The notes beneath the pieces are model-generated. The model did not search any database and was not told the DNA's origin. It was given only the letters and a program-made list of their open reading frames with translations. 64,000 nt of DNA from Spirochaetota bacterium (GTDB lineage Bacteria; Spirochaetota; UBA4802; UB4802), in the NCBI GenBank assembly GCA_029907515.1, contig JARYLT010000001.1, positions 1 to 64,000 of the forward strand, read 5' to 3'. The number at the start of each line of letters is the position of its first letter. Position 1 is the first letter of the stretch. Both the position numbers and the translations under genes were made by a program. Shown here one piece after another: positions 36,461-45,448 of this stretch.

Positions 36461-37300
36461 TTAATAGGAATAGAATCCCCTTCCAGTCTTTTTACCCAGA
36501 TACCCAGCCTCAACATATTTTTTAAGAAGAGGGCAGGGACGGTATTTTGGATCGCCAAAGCCTTCGTATAATTCTTCAATGATTGCTATCACTACATCAA
36601 GCCCAATCAAGTCTGCAAGCTGTAATGGGCCCATTGGCAAATTCAGGCCTAACTTCATGGTTTTGTCGATAGTTTCTGCAGAAGCAGCTCCTTCATACAG
36701 AGTAAAAATTGCCTCATTAATCATTGGCATAAGGATTCTATTCAACACGAAGCCAGGATAATCTTTTGATTCTACTGGCGTTTTACCTAATGATTTTACA
36801 AAACTTTTTGCTGATTCAATTGTTTCACGGGTAGTAGCAATGCCACCAACTATCTCCACCAGACGCATTGCACGGGCTGGATTCATAAAGTGAATGCCTA
36901 TGACATATTCCGGTCGTTTAGTTGCTGAAGCAATGCTTGTGATGGGCAATGATGATGTATTACTTGCAAGTATTGTGCCTGCTTTACATATAGCATCCAG
37001 TGACTTGAAAACATTTTTTTTACATTCAAGGTTTTCTGGGATGCATTCAATGATAATATCAGCTTTATGAAGATCCTTAATATTTTTATGCAATTTTAAC
37101 AGTGAAATTATCTTGCCCCGTTGTGATTGCTCCAATCTTTTTTCTTCAACATACCTGTCAAGGCGCCCTGTTATTGTTTCATATGCATGTTTCAATTGTG
37201 ATTCATCAATGTCATGGAGAATAACGTCATAATTGTTTTCAATGGCTAAATGTGCAATATCAGTACCCATTATGCCAGCACCAACAATTCCTATTAACAT
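36461..37300 (-). CDS. 3-hydroxyacyl-CoA dehydrogenase (3-hydroxybutyryl-CoA type)
   Basis: 279 residues from ATG 37300, which sits five to six bases behind GGAGG; the track's start overlaps the upstream stop. NAD-binding GIVGAGIMGTDIAHLA, the catalytic His region VIGIHFMNPARAMRLVEIV and the C-terminal dimer domain GLNLPMGPLQLADLIGLD are typical of short PaaH/Hbd enzymes. It oxidises or reduces 3-hydroxyacyl-CoA. It is in one operon with the 2-hydroxyacid dehydrogenase, 11 bases upstream. Confidence 0.92.
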   Translation of the reverse strand: MLIGIVGAGIMGTDIAHLAIENNYDVILHDIDESQLKHAYETITGRLDRYVEEKRLEQSQRGKIISLLKLHKNIKDLHKADIIIECIPENLECKKNVFKSLDAICKAGTILASNTSSLPITSIASATKRPEYVIGIHFMNPARAMRLVEIVGGIATTRETIESAKSFVKSLGKTPVESKDYPGFVLNRILMPMINEAIFTLYEGAASAETIDKTMKLGLNLPMGPLQLADLIGLDVVIAIIEELYEGFGDPKYRPCPLLKKYVEAGYLGKKTGRGFYSY

Positions 37301-37311
37301 ACATACCTCCA

Positions 37312-38277
37312 TTATATGGTTTCGTTGACTATATTTCTTTTTGTTCCATTCAAGAAAGCTTTAATATTTTCAGCAATCTCATTTATAAGTGCCTGCCTGG
37401 TTTCCCGTGAAGCCCAGCCAATATGTGGCGTTATAATACAGTTGGGTGCTGAAAGAATAGGTTCATTAATATCAGGTGGTTCCTGTTCAAGCACATCCAG
37501 AGCTGCACCGGCAATCACGTTATTATGAAGTGCCTGTGCGAGCGCCTTTGTATCAACAATAGGGCCTCGTGCCATGTTTATTATATATGCTGATGGTTTC
37601 ATCATAGCAAGAAAATCTTTGTTGACCATATGGTGTGTGGATTCATTGAGCGGCATGTGGATAGATATAAAATCAGCCATTGTACAAAATTCTTCAAGGG
37701 GATATCGTTCAACTGAGGTATCAGTGTAGGAGTTTTCCCTTTTTAGTGCAATAACCTTCATGCCAAATGCCTGTGCCAGTTTTGCCACTCGTTTCCCAAT
37801 GTCACCGTAGCCCATGATGCCCAGCACTTTATCATTGATGCACATGGTAGGCCAGTTGCCCATGGTAAAAATGGGTGATCGGCTCCAGCTTCCATCATGG
37901 GTGGCAGCATTGTATTTAATAAGATTGTTAGCAAGGGCTAAAATAAAACACAGAGTGAGCTGTGCAACCGCTTCGCGTGAGTAGCCGGGAACATTGGCAA
38001 CGGCAATGTTTTTATTCTTTGCTGCTTTGATATCTATAGTGTTGTAGCCAGTTGCAGCAACAGCTATAAGTGAGCACTTATGCAATTGAGCTATCTCATC
38101 AGCATAAAAGACAACCTTGTTGGTAATAATAATATCGGCATCCTTGCTTCGCGATATGGTTTCGTGTGGATTTGTGACAGGATAGGTAATGAATGTTCCC
38201 AGTGATGCAATGGGAGTGAAATCTATATCACCAAAATCAACCGTTGAAGCATCTAAAAATACAATTGTTTTACTCAT
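37312..38277 (-). CDS. D-isomer 2-hydroxyacid dehydrogenase
   Basis: 321 residues. NAD-binding GIMGYGDIGKRVAKLAQAFGM and the catalytic Arg (INMARGPIVD), Glu (LEQEPPDINEP) and His (TPHIGWASRETRQ) of the D-2-hydroxyacid family. The pattern is closest to glycerate/hydroxypyruvate reductases. First gene of a two-gene unit with the 3-hydroxyacyl-CoA dehydrogenase. The substrate cannot be fixed from sequence. Confidence 0.9.
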   Translation of the reverse strand: MSKTIVFLDASTVDFGDIDFTPIASLGTFITYPVTNPHETISRSKDADIIITNKVVFYADEIAQLHKCSLIAVAATGYNTIDIKAAKNKNIAVANVPGYSREAVAQLTLCFILALANNLIKYNAATHDGSWSRSPIFTMGNWPTMCINDKVLGIMGYGDIGKRVAKLAQAFGMKVIALKRENSYTDTSVERYPLEEFCTMADFISIHMPLNESTHHMVNKDFLAMMKPSAYIINMARGPIVDTKALAQALHNNVIAGAALDVLEQEPPDINEPILSAPNCIITPHIGWASRETRQALINEIAENIKAFLNGTKRNIVNETI

Positions 38278-38333
38278 ACGGTATTTCCTTTCAACTGTAT
38301 GTATTGCATTATCATGGACCTGTCAATAGTTTA

Positions 38334-38813
38334 TTACAGGTTAATATACATAATTGTGGTTGGTTTGCCATCATTGTCAATGGCTTCTTCAAGCACGGAA
38401 AATCCTCGTCTGGTATAATACTGGATAAGATTGACAGTATCATTGTGTCCTTCAAAAAGATATAGTGTTTTATACCCCAATTCTTTTGTTTTGGCAATTA
38501 TTGCTTTAACTATCCTGTCGCCAATTCCCTGGAAGCGGTATTCGGGAACAATATACAGTGATGCAAGCCATGGATTGAGGTCAGTACGGGACCACAGGTC
38601 ATTATTTTTCAGTGAAGCCATACCTACAGGAAGCTTTTTTTCATTAATGGCAACCCATGCCAGGGGTACCGTTGTATTGCGAGCACGTTCTATATATGTC
38701 TGGACCAGCGCAGTAAAGGGTATATCCCTTTTACTGTACCATTGATTATATGACCAGTATGCCAGTACCGGTGCATAGTTGGGGAAATCATTAAGAGGGT
38801 GTATTTCAACCAT
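38334..38813 (-). CDS. GNAT-family N-acetyltransferase
   Basis: 159 residues. The GNAT fold shows the acetyl-CoA pyrophosphate loop in YRFQGIGDRIVKAIIAKTKELG (Q/R-x-x-G-x-G/A) and a preceding strand SLYIVPEY; the C-terminal strand is YYTRRGFSVLEE. It would acetylate an amine, perhaps a small molecule or antibiotic, but the substrate is unknown. It stands alone on the minus strand, 56 bases before the next gene. Confidence 0.85.
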   Translation of the reverse strand: MVEIHPLNDFPNYAPVLAYWSYNQWYSKRDIPFTALVQTYIERARNTTVPLAWVAINEKKLPVGMASLKNNDLWSRTDLNPWLASLYIVPEYRFQGIGDRIVKAIIAKTKELGYKTLYLFEGHNDTVNLIQYYTRRGFSVLEEAIDNDGKPTTIMYINL

Positions 38814-38879
38814 TGGTGCTACCTCGTATTATTGTTACGTAATACCAGAGATAGCACCAATAGGTATTAAGTGCAATAA

Positions 38880-40508
38880 TTATTTGGGGAGTTGAAGCCG
38901 TTGTTGTACGCTTTTGAGTTGTCGTTTCAATTCTTTTTCATCCCATTTAAGTTCTTTTGCTGCAGTTTCAGCTACCAAATTGAGTACATCATTGCCAGGA
39001 TTTCCTGCGGTGCAGATACCGGTTCGCCTGAATACGATATCTGAAAGAGTGCGTGCCATCTCATGGCGGATTGCATAAATAACTTCTGCAAGAATTTCCC
39101 CGTCATGAGTAACTATCTCCCTGTACTTCTTGTTTGAATTAGCTATGCTCATCAATGCATCTAATTCTGACCCGTAATATTTTGCCAGGACTGTAAGAGT
39201 GTTTTTATTGAATGAAGGATATGAATTGTATACCTTGTTAAAGAATGCTTCAAGGTCTTTTATTGTGCATCCTGCTAAATATTGTGTGTGGGTAACTGAA
39301 GGGGGAAGTTTGCGCTGTATTTTCTTTTCAACAAGCTTCATGACATTAACCGCCAGGTTACGGCTGGTAGTATATTTACCACCTTCAACGGTAATCAGGC
39401 CATTAATACCTTCTTCAGCATTATCGTATATTTCATATCGCCGTGATGACTGGTATGTTCCTTCTACCTGATCTTCAACCAGCGGACGCAACCCGCCATA
39501 GGCAAATCTAATGTCTTTAAATGTGAGGTTGCCGTCACCAAATGCACTGTTTACATCATCAAGCAGTTCCTGTATACTCTGTTTTGTGACGGTATACTCA
39601 TCGGGATTGCCAATATATTCCTTATCAGTGGTTCCAATGAGAGAGTACCCTCTCCAGGGAATAAGGAAAAAATGCCTTCCTTTTCGTGGCATAAGCCCAA
39701 CAGCATATGTATTTACCATAGGTTTTGTGATTATGTGAATTCCTTCTGATCGCCGTATTTGATGTTTTGTCTTCCCATTTTCTGCTTTTTTCAGGATGAT
39801 ATCAGCCCATGGTCCACCGCAGTTAATGATGAGATTGCCGTTAATGGTTACTTCCCTGCCAGTAAGTTTGTCATGAACGATAACACCTGTGATTGAATTA
39901 TTGGTGTATACAAAATTCACAACTTCAGCATAGTTAGCTACTTTAGCGCCGTACTGTACGGCAGATTTGATAAATGCTAAGGTTAAGCGTTCTGGAAATA
40001 TGCTCTGACAATCATAATACACGGTAGCTGCAGTTAAACCTTCAGGGCGAATGTTTGGTTCTTCCTGCAGGGCTTTTTCTTTACTCAAAGTAAAGTGCAT
40101 AGGAATTTTTTTTGATTTATCCCAGGTAAAGCCTTTATCATAGGATAATATATCATACAGAATCATTCCAATTTTAAGCACCCATCGGTTGTTTTCCAGT
40201 CTGTTATAGTTGGGTATCATGAATGGGAAAGGATATACAAGGTTTGGTGCGATATTTTCCAGTATCCTTCTTTCTCGCAATGATTCACGCACAAGTCCAA
40301 ATTCAAAGTAATTTAAGTATCGCAGACCCCCGTGAATAAGTTTTGAGGTTGCTGCAGAGGTTGCCCATCCAAAATCGTTTTTCTCAAGAAGTGCAACAGT
40401 AAGTCCTCGAGATGCAGCCTCATAGGCAACAGCAGCGCCGGTAATGCCACCTCCTACAATGATACAATCAAACTGTTCTTTAGCATTTTCTTCAATAAAA
40501 CGTTTCAT
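38880..40508 (-). CDS. glpD: FAD-dependent glycerol-3-phosphate dehydrogenase
   Basis: 542 residues from ATG 40508, which has AAGGGG seven bases upstream. FAD-binding CIIVGGGITGAAVAYEAASRGL, KLIHGGLRYLNYFEFGLVRE, LIGTTDKEYIGNPDEY and RFAYGGLRPLV are GlpD hallmarks. It oxidises glycerol-3-phosphate to dihydroxyacetone phosphate at the membrane and passes electrons to quinone. It starts four bases after the upstream FadR-type regulator gene stops, so the two form an operon and that regulator probably controls it. Confidence 0.94.
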   Translation of the reverse strand: MKRFIEENAKEQFDCIIVGGGITGAAVAYEAASRGLTVALLEKNDFGWATSAATSKLIHGGLRYLNYFEFGLVRESLRERRILENIAPNLVYPFPFMIPNYNRLENNRWVLKIGMILYDILSYDKGFTWDKSKKIPMHFTLSKEKALQEEPNIRPEGLTAATVYYDCQSIFPERLTLAFIKSAVQYGAKVANYAEVVNFVYTNNSITGVIVHDKLTGREVTINGNLIINCGGPWADIILKKAENGKTKHQIRRSEGIHIITKPMVNTYAVGLMPRKGRHFFLIPWRGYSLIGTTDKEYIGNPDEYTVTKQSIQELLDDVNSAFGDGNLTFKDIRFAYGGLRPLVEDQVEGTYQSSRRYEIYDNAEEGINGLITVEGGKYTTSRNLAVNVMKLVEKKIQRKLPPSVTHTQYLAGCTIKDLEAFFNKVYNSYPSFNKNTLTVLAKYYGSELDALMSIANSNKKYREIVTHDGEILAEVIYAIRHEMARTLSDIVFRRTGICTAGNPGNDVLNLVAETAAKELKWDEKELKRQLKSVQQRLQLPK

Positions 40509-40512
40509 AGCA

Positions 40513-41226
40513 TTACCCCTTATTGTTATAGATTTGCGAATAGTATGCAAAAATTCTTTTTTCAGTGTATGCCAGTACACTGTGTGTTATAGTGTATGCC
40601 TTTTTGCTGTTTTTAGCGTTAAAGGCTTCCAGAAGTTCACGGTGAAATAATTCTGAGCGCTTCTGGTTATCAGGATTTTCAAAATACAGGTAGCCAAAAT
40701 CCCTGAATATCTGATTGAAGAAATTTAAAATGAATATATACAGCAAATTCCTGCTTGCTTTAGCAATAAGCTGATGAACAGCAAGGTCTTTTTCAAGGAT
40801 ACTATCATGACTGGTTACTATCGCTTCAAATTGCTGTAATTCTTCTCTGGTGATGTTTTCTGAAGCATTGGCTGCCATCTGGGGTACAATAATCCTTCGG
40901 ATTTCAAGAAGATTTTGCAGTATTGATAAAGGAATAGTATCATTAAGGTATATCATCATCTTGAAAAGTTCCAGATTGCCACTGGACAGGTAATCTTTAA
41001 TAAAGATGCCTTCACCGTGACGGATTTCAATAAGCCCCAATGTCTCCAGTTTCTTTAATGCTTCACGCACGGTAGCCCTGTTGACATCTAAATCAGCAGC
41101 AATATCCCGTTCGGATGGCAGTTTATCCCCGGGCTGCATCTGATTAATGATGCGTTTTGCAAGCAGGGAAACTATCTGCTGGTGAAGGGTGTTTTTCTGT
41201 ATTTTCCCTAATGTATTTTTTTTCAT
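40513..41226 (-). CDS. FadR-type GntR transcription regulator
   Basis: 237 residues from ATG 41226 behind AAAGGTG. N-terminal GntR winged helix (GDKLPSERDIAADLDVNRATVREALKKLETLGLI) and a C-terminal FadR-like helical domain (LLEIRRIIVPQMAA ... DLAVHQLIAKAS ... FHRELLEAF) with a putative metal/ligand His and Asp pattern. Such regulators bind an acid or acyl-CoA. It lies immediately upstream of glpD, with a matching operator just before its own start, so autoregulation and control of glpD are likely; the ligand is unknown. Confidence 0.9.
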   Translation of the reverse strand: MKKNTLGKIQKNTLHQQIVSLLAKRIINQMQPGDKLPSERDIAADLDVNRATVREALKKLETLGLIEIRHGEGIFIKDYLSSGNLELFKMMIYLNDTIPLSILQNLLEIRRIIVPQMAANASENITREELQQFEAIVTSHDSILEKDLAVHQLIAKASRNLLYIFILNFFNQIFRDFGYLYFENPDNQKRSELFHRELLEAFNAKNSKKAYTITHSVLAYTEKRIFAYYSQIYNNKG

Positions 41227-41248
41227 AGCAACACCTTTATAGTGGTTC

Positions 41249-41263
41249 AGTGGTTCAACCACT
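41249..41263. promoter_or_regulatory. FadR-type operator in front of the GntR gene
   Basis: AGTGGTTCAACCACT is a perfect palindrome about one centre base. Its core TGGTTCAACCA fits the TNGTNNNACNA consensus of FadR-subfamily GntR regulators. A second AGTGGTTC half-site lies directly beside it (41241-41248). It is about 25 bases upstream of the regulator's own start. Confidence 0.65.
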
Positions 41264-41312
41264 AATAGTATACCATGAGTTTATTGTAAATCAAAATATT
41301 TATAAAAAATTT

Positions 41313-42488
41313 TTATTCAATTCGGCGGGTTCCGTCTTCAATGCTGCATTCGTATATTTCGGGGGTCCTGTTTTCTTTCTTTTTAAATTTCTGGGCGATA
41401 GTTCTTGTAAAATGTTCTACAGCATACAATGCCACCATGTTTATAGTACAACCACCAAATCCCCCTCCCATAAGCCGTGAACCATAGACTCCATCAATAT
41501 CACTGGCCCATTCTACCATTTCATCTATAAGAGGAATACTGACTTCATAATAAACGCTCAAGCTTTGATGTGATTTATAAAGCAGTTCTCCAGCTTTTGT
41601 AAGATTATACTGCTGGATTTCCCGGGCAAATTGTAGAACACGGTTATTTTCGGTTATAACATGGTATGTTCGTTTATATTCTGTTTGTGGAAGGATATTC
41701 TGAATTTGTATAAGATCATCAACACTGCAATCACAGAGTTCATTAATGGCAAATCCTGCTTCTTTTAACAATAAAAGAGCCCGGTCACATTCACGCCTTC
41801 TGTCATTATAGCCTGACTCACGTAAGCTGTGTTTAACGCCACTGTTGACAAGAATAAACCTGACAGCAGAGGTATCCACAGGAACATAGCTAAATTCCAT
41901 AGTCTTTGTATTGAGCATTATTGCATTATCTTTCTTACCATTGATGATGGCCATTTGATCCATAATGCCACATTTAACACCTGCAAAATCCCATTCAACC
42001 TTCTGCGCTTGCAGTGCAAGGTCCTTACTCTTAATTATTATATTATTGAGCGAATAGAGTGCATACAATGTCCCCACAGTAATAGAAGCTGAGCTTGACA
42101 TGCCAGCACCAACGGGTAGTGTGCTGTAGAAACTAAAGTCAAGGCCACAGTCAAATTCTATATTACTGAGTACACAGGCGCCATAGGGATATACCCACCA
42201 CGCATGTGCTGCATGAGCTTTTGTTTGCGGAGAATGGAGATTGTTAATGGCTACTTCACCTGTTTCTTTATGGTTTGCAGAAACAAATCGTATAATGCCA
42301 TCATTATTTCGGGAAATACATATATATATGTGTTTGTCGATAGCAGCCGGTAAAACGTTACCACCATTGTAGTCAATGTGTTCACCAATAATATTGATTC
42401 TGCCAGGTGAAGCAAATAGTGCACAATCAGCTGAACGTGGGAAATACTCACGGTGATGGGCGATAACGGTATCTATAATTGAGGACAT
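41313..42488 (-). CDS. galK: Galactokinase
   Basis: 391 residues, GHMP kinase family. The galactokinase signature ASPGRINIIGEHIDYNGGNVLPAAID, motif 2 PVGAGMSSSASITVG and motif 3 GSRLMGGGFGGCTIN are intact. It phosphorylates galactose at C1 in the Leloir pathway. galT and galE are not adjacent. It starts five bases after a gene of unknown function on the same strand. Confidence 0.94.
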   Translation of the reverse strand: MSSIIDTVIAHHREYFPRSADCALFASPGRINIIGEHIDYNGGNVLPAAIDKHIYICISRNNDGIIRFVSANHKETGEVAINNLHSPQTKAHAAHAWWVYPYGACVLSNIEFDCGLDFSFYSTLPVGAGMSSSASITVGTLYALYSLNNIIIKSKDLALQAQKVEWDFAGVKCGIMDQMAIINGKKDNAIMLNTKTMEFSYVPVDTSAVRFILVNSGVKHSLRESGYNDRRRECDRALLLLKEAGFAINELCDCSVDDLIQIQNILPQTEYKRTYHVITENNRVLQFAREIQQYNLTKAGELLYKSHQSLSVYYEVSIPLIDEMVEWASDIDGVYGSRLMGGGFGGCTINMVALYAVEHFTRTIAQKFKKKENRTPEIYECSIEDGTRRIE

Positions 42489-42493
42489 GGTGT

Positions 42494-43375
42494 TTACTGG
42501 GATATTAAATGAACAAGGTTATATGCACTTCTGGTTAAAGCTATAGTGACAGGCATGTCCGCAGCAGTATGAACGTATTCAATAATACCAAAAAAGGATA
42601 GCCATGTTATAACAGAAAAATCAAGAAGTGATATGGCAAAAAGGTCATAGGGATTTGCAATTCCTGTAAGTTCAAAATATGTACGGGCTATTGAATCTAA
42701 CTGTACAGGTTTATTTGAAGAAAGAATGATATCCAGTAAAAGCTGCCGGTTATTTTTGATATCATTTGAAATATAACCACCAGAGGGAAACAGATTTTTC
42801 CAGTTACATTTATTCCAGAATGCTAAAAACAGCCTGCGATAGAGTTCTACTGTATTGATTGTGTCAACTGAATGTTCATTAGTAATTCCTGCTGCTTTTA
42901 ACATAATAACTGTTTGCTTGCAGTAAATAACGAGTAAATCAGGGTCATAGTGGGCCAAGGGTCCATCCAGAAGCATATCCACGCATAAAGAATAAAAATT
43001 TTGGGCTAATGGTTTATTCTTTTCAGGATACACATCAAAACGCTTCATTATCTGGATGATACATTGAGCCAGTGTGATTGCTGTTGTGGCTTCTATTATT
43101 TGCGTGTGTTCGTCCTTTACTTCTTTTATGATAATGGAATTTTCAAATGGCAGGGTTGAATCCCATACTAATCTGTAACATGATTGAAGAACATCTTTCA
43201 TAATTTTATCTTTTTTACCTGTTTTTTTCGTTGCAAACCGTTTTTCAATTTCGCGAGCAATCAGGTCATTGGTGAGCTCATTTTCAAGTGCATACAGTGC
43301 CAGATTATTAATTGTTGATCTGAACCGATGTGATGGCACATCAGCTGAATGTTTCATTGTTTGCTTTAACCCCAT
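42494..43375 (-). CDS. Hypothetical protein upstream of galK
   Basis: 293 residues, soluble, mostly helical, no signal or membrane segment. It begins with an ATG at 43375 and continues with Lys-rich KKTGKKDKIMKDVLQ and several Trp/Phe-rich helices (RLFLAFWNKCNWKNLFPSGGYISND). No family recognised. Close spacing to galK (5 bases) suggests cotranscription, but no functional link is evident. Confidence 0.5.
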   Translation of the reverse strand: MGLKQTMKHSADVPSHRFRSTINNLALYALENELTNDLIAREIEKRFATKKTGKKDKIMKDVLQSCYRLVWDSTLPFENSIIIKEVKDEHTQIIEATTAITLAQCIIQIMKRFDVYPEKNKPLAQNFYSLCVDMLLDGPLAHYDPDLLVIYCKQTVIMLKAAGITNEHSVDTINTVELYRRLFLAFWNKCNWKNLFPSGGYISNDIKNNRQLLLDIILSSNKPVQLDSIARTYFELTGIANPYDLFAISLLDFSVITWLSFFGIIEYVHTAADMPVTIALTRSAYNLVHLISQ

Positions 43376-43773
43376 TAAAAATTTTACGATATAGTAACTG
43401 GCAAAAGTATATGATATTTAAATGCACTGTGTGAGCAACTATTGCTATGAAATTAATTGATAAACATAATATAATAAATTAATTTTTAGTCAATTAATAT
43501 TTTAATAAAATAAAAAAAAGTTTAGAGAAAAAAATACTGCACATTTATTTGCTTTACTAATATTAATATAAACAGTATGTATCCTTAATAAATTTTTGGT
43601 TAATAACACATATAAACTCTCTGCCTTTTGTTTAAGGTATATAGTTGAATATATACTAAAAAATTTTTTTGAATTTGCTTGCATTAATATCTTGTAATTT
43701 TGTATTACTCATCTCATAAATGAATAGCATGTTTAAATTGCTACTATAGATAGATATATCAAGAGGTCGTGAG
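43376..43773. other. AT-rich intergenic region, 398 bases
   Basis: Divergent gap between the galK operon and the M28 peptidase. Very AT-rich with long A- and T-rich runs. Two small ORFs in the track (43502-43684 and 43656-43880, minus) look like chance reading of AT-rich DNA. TTGCAT near 43679 followed 18 bases later by TATTAC is a weak promoter candidate for the peptidase. Confidence 0.4.
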
Positions 43774-44694
43774 ATGTGGTTATTATCGTTAATAGATGCA
43801 ACACATAATGATGTAAAAGAGATACAGGAAAATTCAAAGGATATTCTGCATTTTTTGGCAGAAGAAATTGGTGAGCGCACATTACGGAAATATGATAATT
43901 TAAATCGTACGCGGCACTATATCCATAATTATTTAAAGAAATATAATGACAGAGTTTATGAGGAAAAATACCTGGTGAATGGCATGGAAGTTGGGAACGT
44001 CATTGCTGAAATCCCGGGTTTTGAAGATAATGATGAGATAATTATCATAGGTGCACATTATGATACTATTGAAGATACTCCTGGTGCAGATGATAACGGT
44101 TCGGCAATAGCTGGATTACTGGAACTTCACAGGTTACTATCACATTATAGTTTTAGAAAAACATTGCGTTTTGTGGCATTTACATTAGAAGAGCCTCCTT
44201 TTTTCTCAGGGCCCTATATGGGCAGTATGGTACATGCAAAGGGTTGTAAGGAAAGGGATGAACATATTGATTTGATGATTTGCCTGGAAATGCTTGGCTA
44301 TGCTGGTAGCAGGATGCATCAGGATTATCCGTTAAGCAGTATGCAAAAAGAATACCCTCCCTATGGGAATTTTCTGGCTGTTGTTGCGTTACCAAGTTAC
44401 GCTCCCTATGCCTATAAATGGAAACGGGAGTATAACAGGTTTGCAAAAAATAAAATTTTTGATATGATTGGCCCAGCTTCCATACCGGGTATTAATCTAT
44501 CCGACCATTATTCTTTCAATAAGTATAGTTTTCCGGCTATAATGATTACCGATACTGCTTTTTATAGAAATAAAAATTATCATACTGAGGGAGATACTTA
44601 CGAGACTATTAATTTTAAATTTCTGGCAGAAGCTATATTTAATACATTTATGGCAGTAAAAACTATAGCAAATGAAAGGGATATTCTTGAATGA
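43774..44694 (+). CDS. M28-family zinc metallopeptidase
   Basis: 306 residues. The di-zinc M28 pattern is clear: His/Asp in IIGAHYDTIEDTPGADDNGSA, the catalytic and metal-binding Glu pair in AFTLEEPPFFSG, an acidic ligand in MICLEMLGY, and a late His in NYHTEGDT. These are aminopeptidase/glutaminyl-cyclase-like exopeptidases. No signal peptide. The stop overlaps the next gene by four bases (ATGA). Confidence 0.87.
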   Translation: MWLLSLIDATHNDVKEIQENSKDILHFLAEEIGERTLRKYDNLNRTRHYIHNYLKKYNDRVYEEKYLVNGMEVGNVIAEIPGFEDNDEIIIIGAHYDTIEDTPGADDNGSAIAGLLELHRLLSHYSFRKTLRFVAFTLEEPPFFSGPYMGSMVHAKGCKERDEHIDLMICLEMLGYAGSRMHQDYPLSSMQKEYPPYGNFLAVVALPSYAPYAYKWKREYNRFAKNKIFDMIGPASIPGINLSDHYSFNKYSFPAIMITDTAFYRNKNYHTEGDTYETINFKFLAEAIFNTFMAVKTIANERDILE

Positions 44695-45239
44695 GTGATT
44701 TTATTACAATTCCAATTCAGGATTCTCATCGTCTGGTTAATGCAGGTAATGTTATTTTAGTATCTGCTCAATCACATGAAAAGAAAACCGTAACCACTGT
44801 TGCATGGCATATGCCGGTGAGCAATCAGCCAAAGCTATTATCATGTGCTCTTGCAAATAAGCGTTATAGCCTTGAATTAATTAAGGAATCCAGATGTTTT
44901 TGCATAAATATCCCTGAATTTAAACTGCTGGATGCTGTTGTCTTTTGTGGTACCTATTCGGGGAGGAACGTTGACAAATGTAAAGAGGCAAATTTAACCG
45001 CTGTGCCATGTTCTAAGATACATGGATTTTTCATTGACGAATGTGTTGCCCATATTGAATGTGAACTATATTCAATGATTGAAGCAGGGGACCATACCAT
45101 TGTGGTTGGTAACGTTACTGGTGCAATGGCGCAGAAACATCTTTTTACTCCGGATGGAGTTATTGATATTAATAAAGTTCAATTAATTCACCACCTGGGT
45201 GGTACTCATTTTGGGATATTAAAATCACAGGAAAAGTAA
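44691..45239 (+). CDS. Flavin-reductase-like domain protein
   Basis: 182 residues. Split-barrel flavin-binding domain: VNAGNVILVSAQ, KTVTTVAWHMPVSNQPKLLSCAL, INIPEFKLLDAVVFCGTYSGRNVDK and HIECELYSMIEAGDHTIVVGNV. It resembles flavoredoxin-like proteins of anaerobes that bind FMN for reductase chemistry. Overlaps the M28 peptidase start-stop and is followed four bases later by a small DUF6485 protein. Confidence 0.85.
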   Translation: MSDFITIPIQDSHRLVNAGNVILVSAQSHEKKTVTTVAWHMPVSNQPKLLSCALANKRYSLELIKESRCFCINIPEFKLLDAVVFCGTYSGRNVDKCKEANLTAVPCSKIHGFFIDECVAHIECELYSMIEAGDHTIVVGNVTGAMAQKHLFTPDGVIDINKVQLIHHLGGTHFGILKSQEK

Positions 45240-45243
45240 TGCC

Positions 45244-45447
45244 ATGGAATGTAAAAAAGAACGAAATCTGTCACTGTGTACCTGCAGTTATGATCCCTGT
45301 TCACGAAAGGGCTTATGCTGTGATTGTATTGCATACCATCTGAAAAAGAGGCAGCTACCAGGTTGTGCCTTCCCTAAAGATGCTGAAAGAACCTACGACA
45401 GATCATTTGAGCACTTTGCACGGTTGGTACAAACAGGCAAAGTATAA
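45244..45447 (+). CDS. DUF6485-type small Cys-rich protein
   Basis: 67 residues with many cysteines: CTCSYDPCSRKGLCCDCIAYH followed by LPGCAFP. This matches the small 'CTC..PCSRKG.CC.C' family (DUF6485) found in many anaerobes; function unknown, metal binding plausible. Four bases after the flavin-reductase-like gene, so it is part of the same transcription unit. Confidence 0.82.
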   Translation: MECKKERNLSLCTCSYDPCSRKGLCCDCIAYHLKKRQLPGCAFPKDAERTYDRSFEHFARLVQTGKV

Positions 45448-45448
45448 T

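Noticed and set aside
43502-43880. Two small minus-strand ORFs (43502-43684, 43656-43880)
   Set aside because: Sit in an AT-rich gap or overlap the M28 peptidase start; composition looks like chance translation and no ribosome binding site is convincing.
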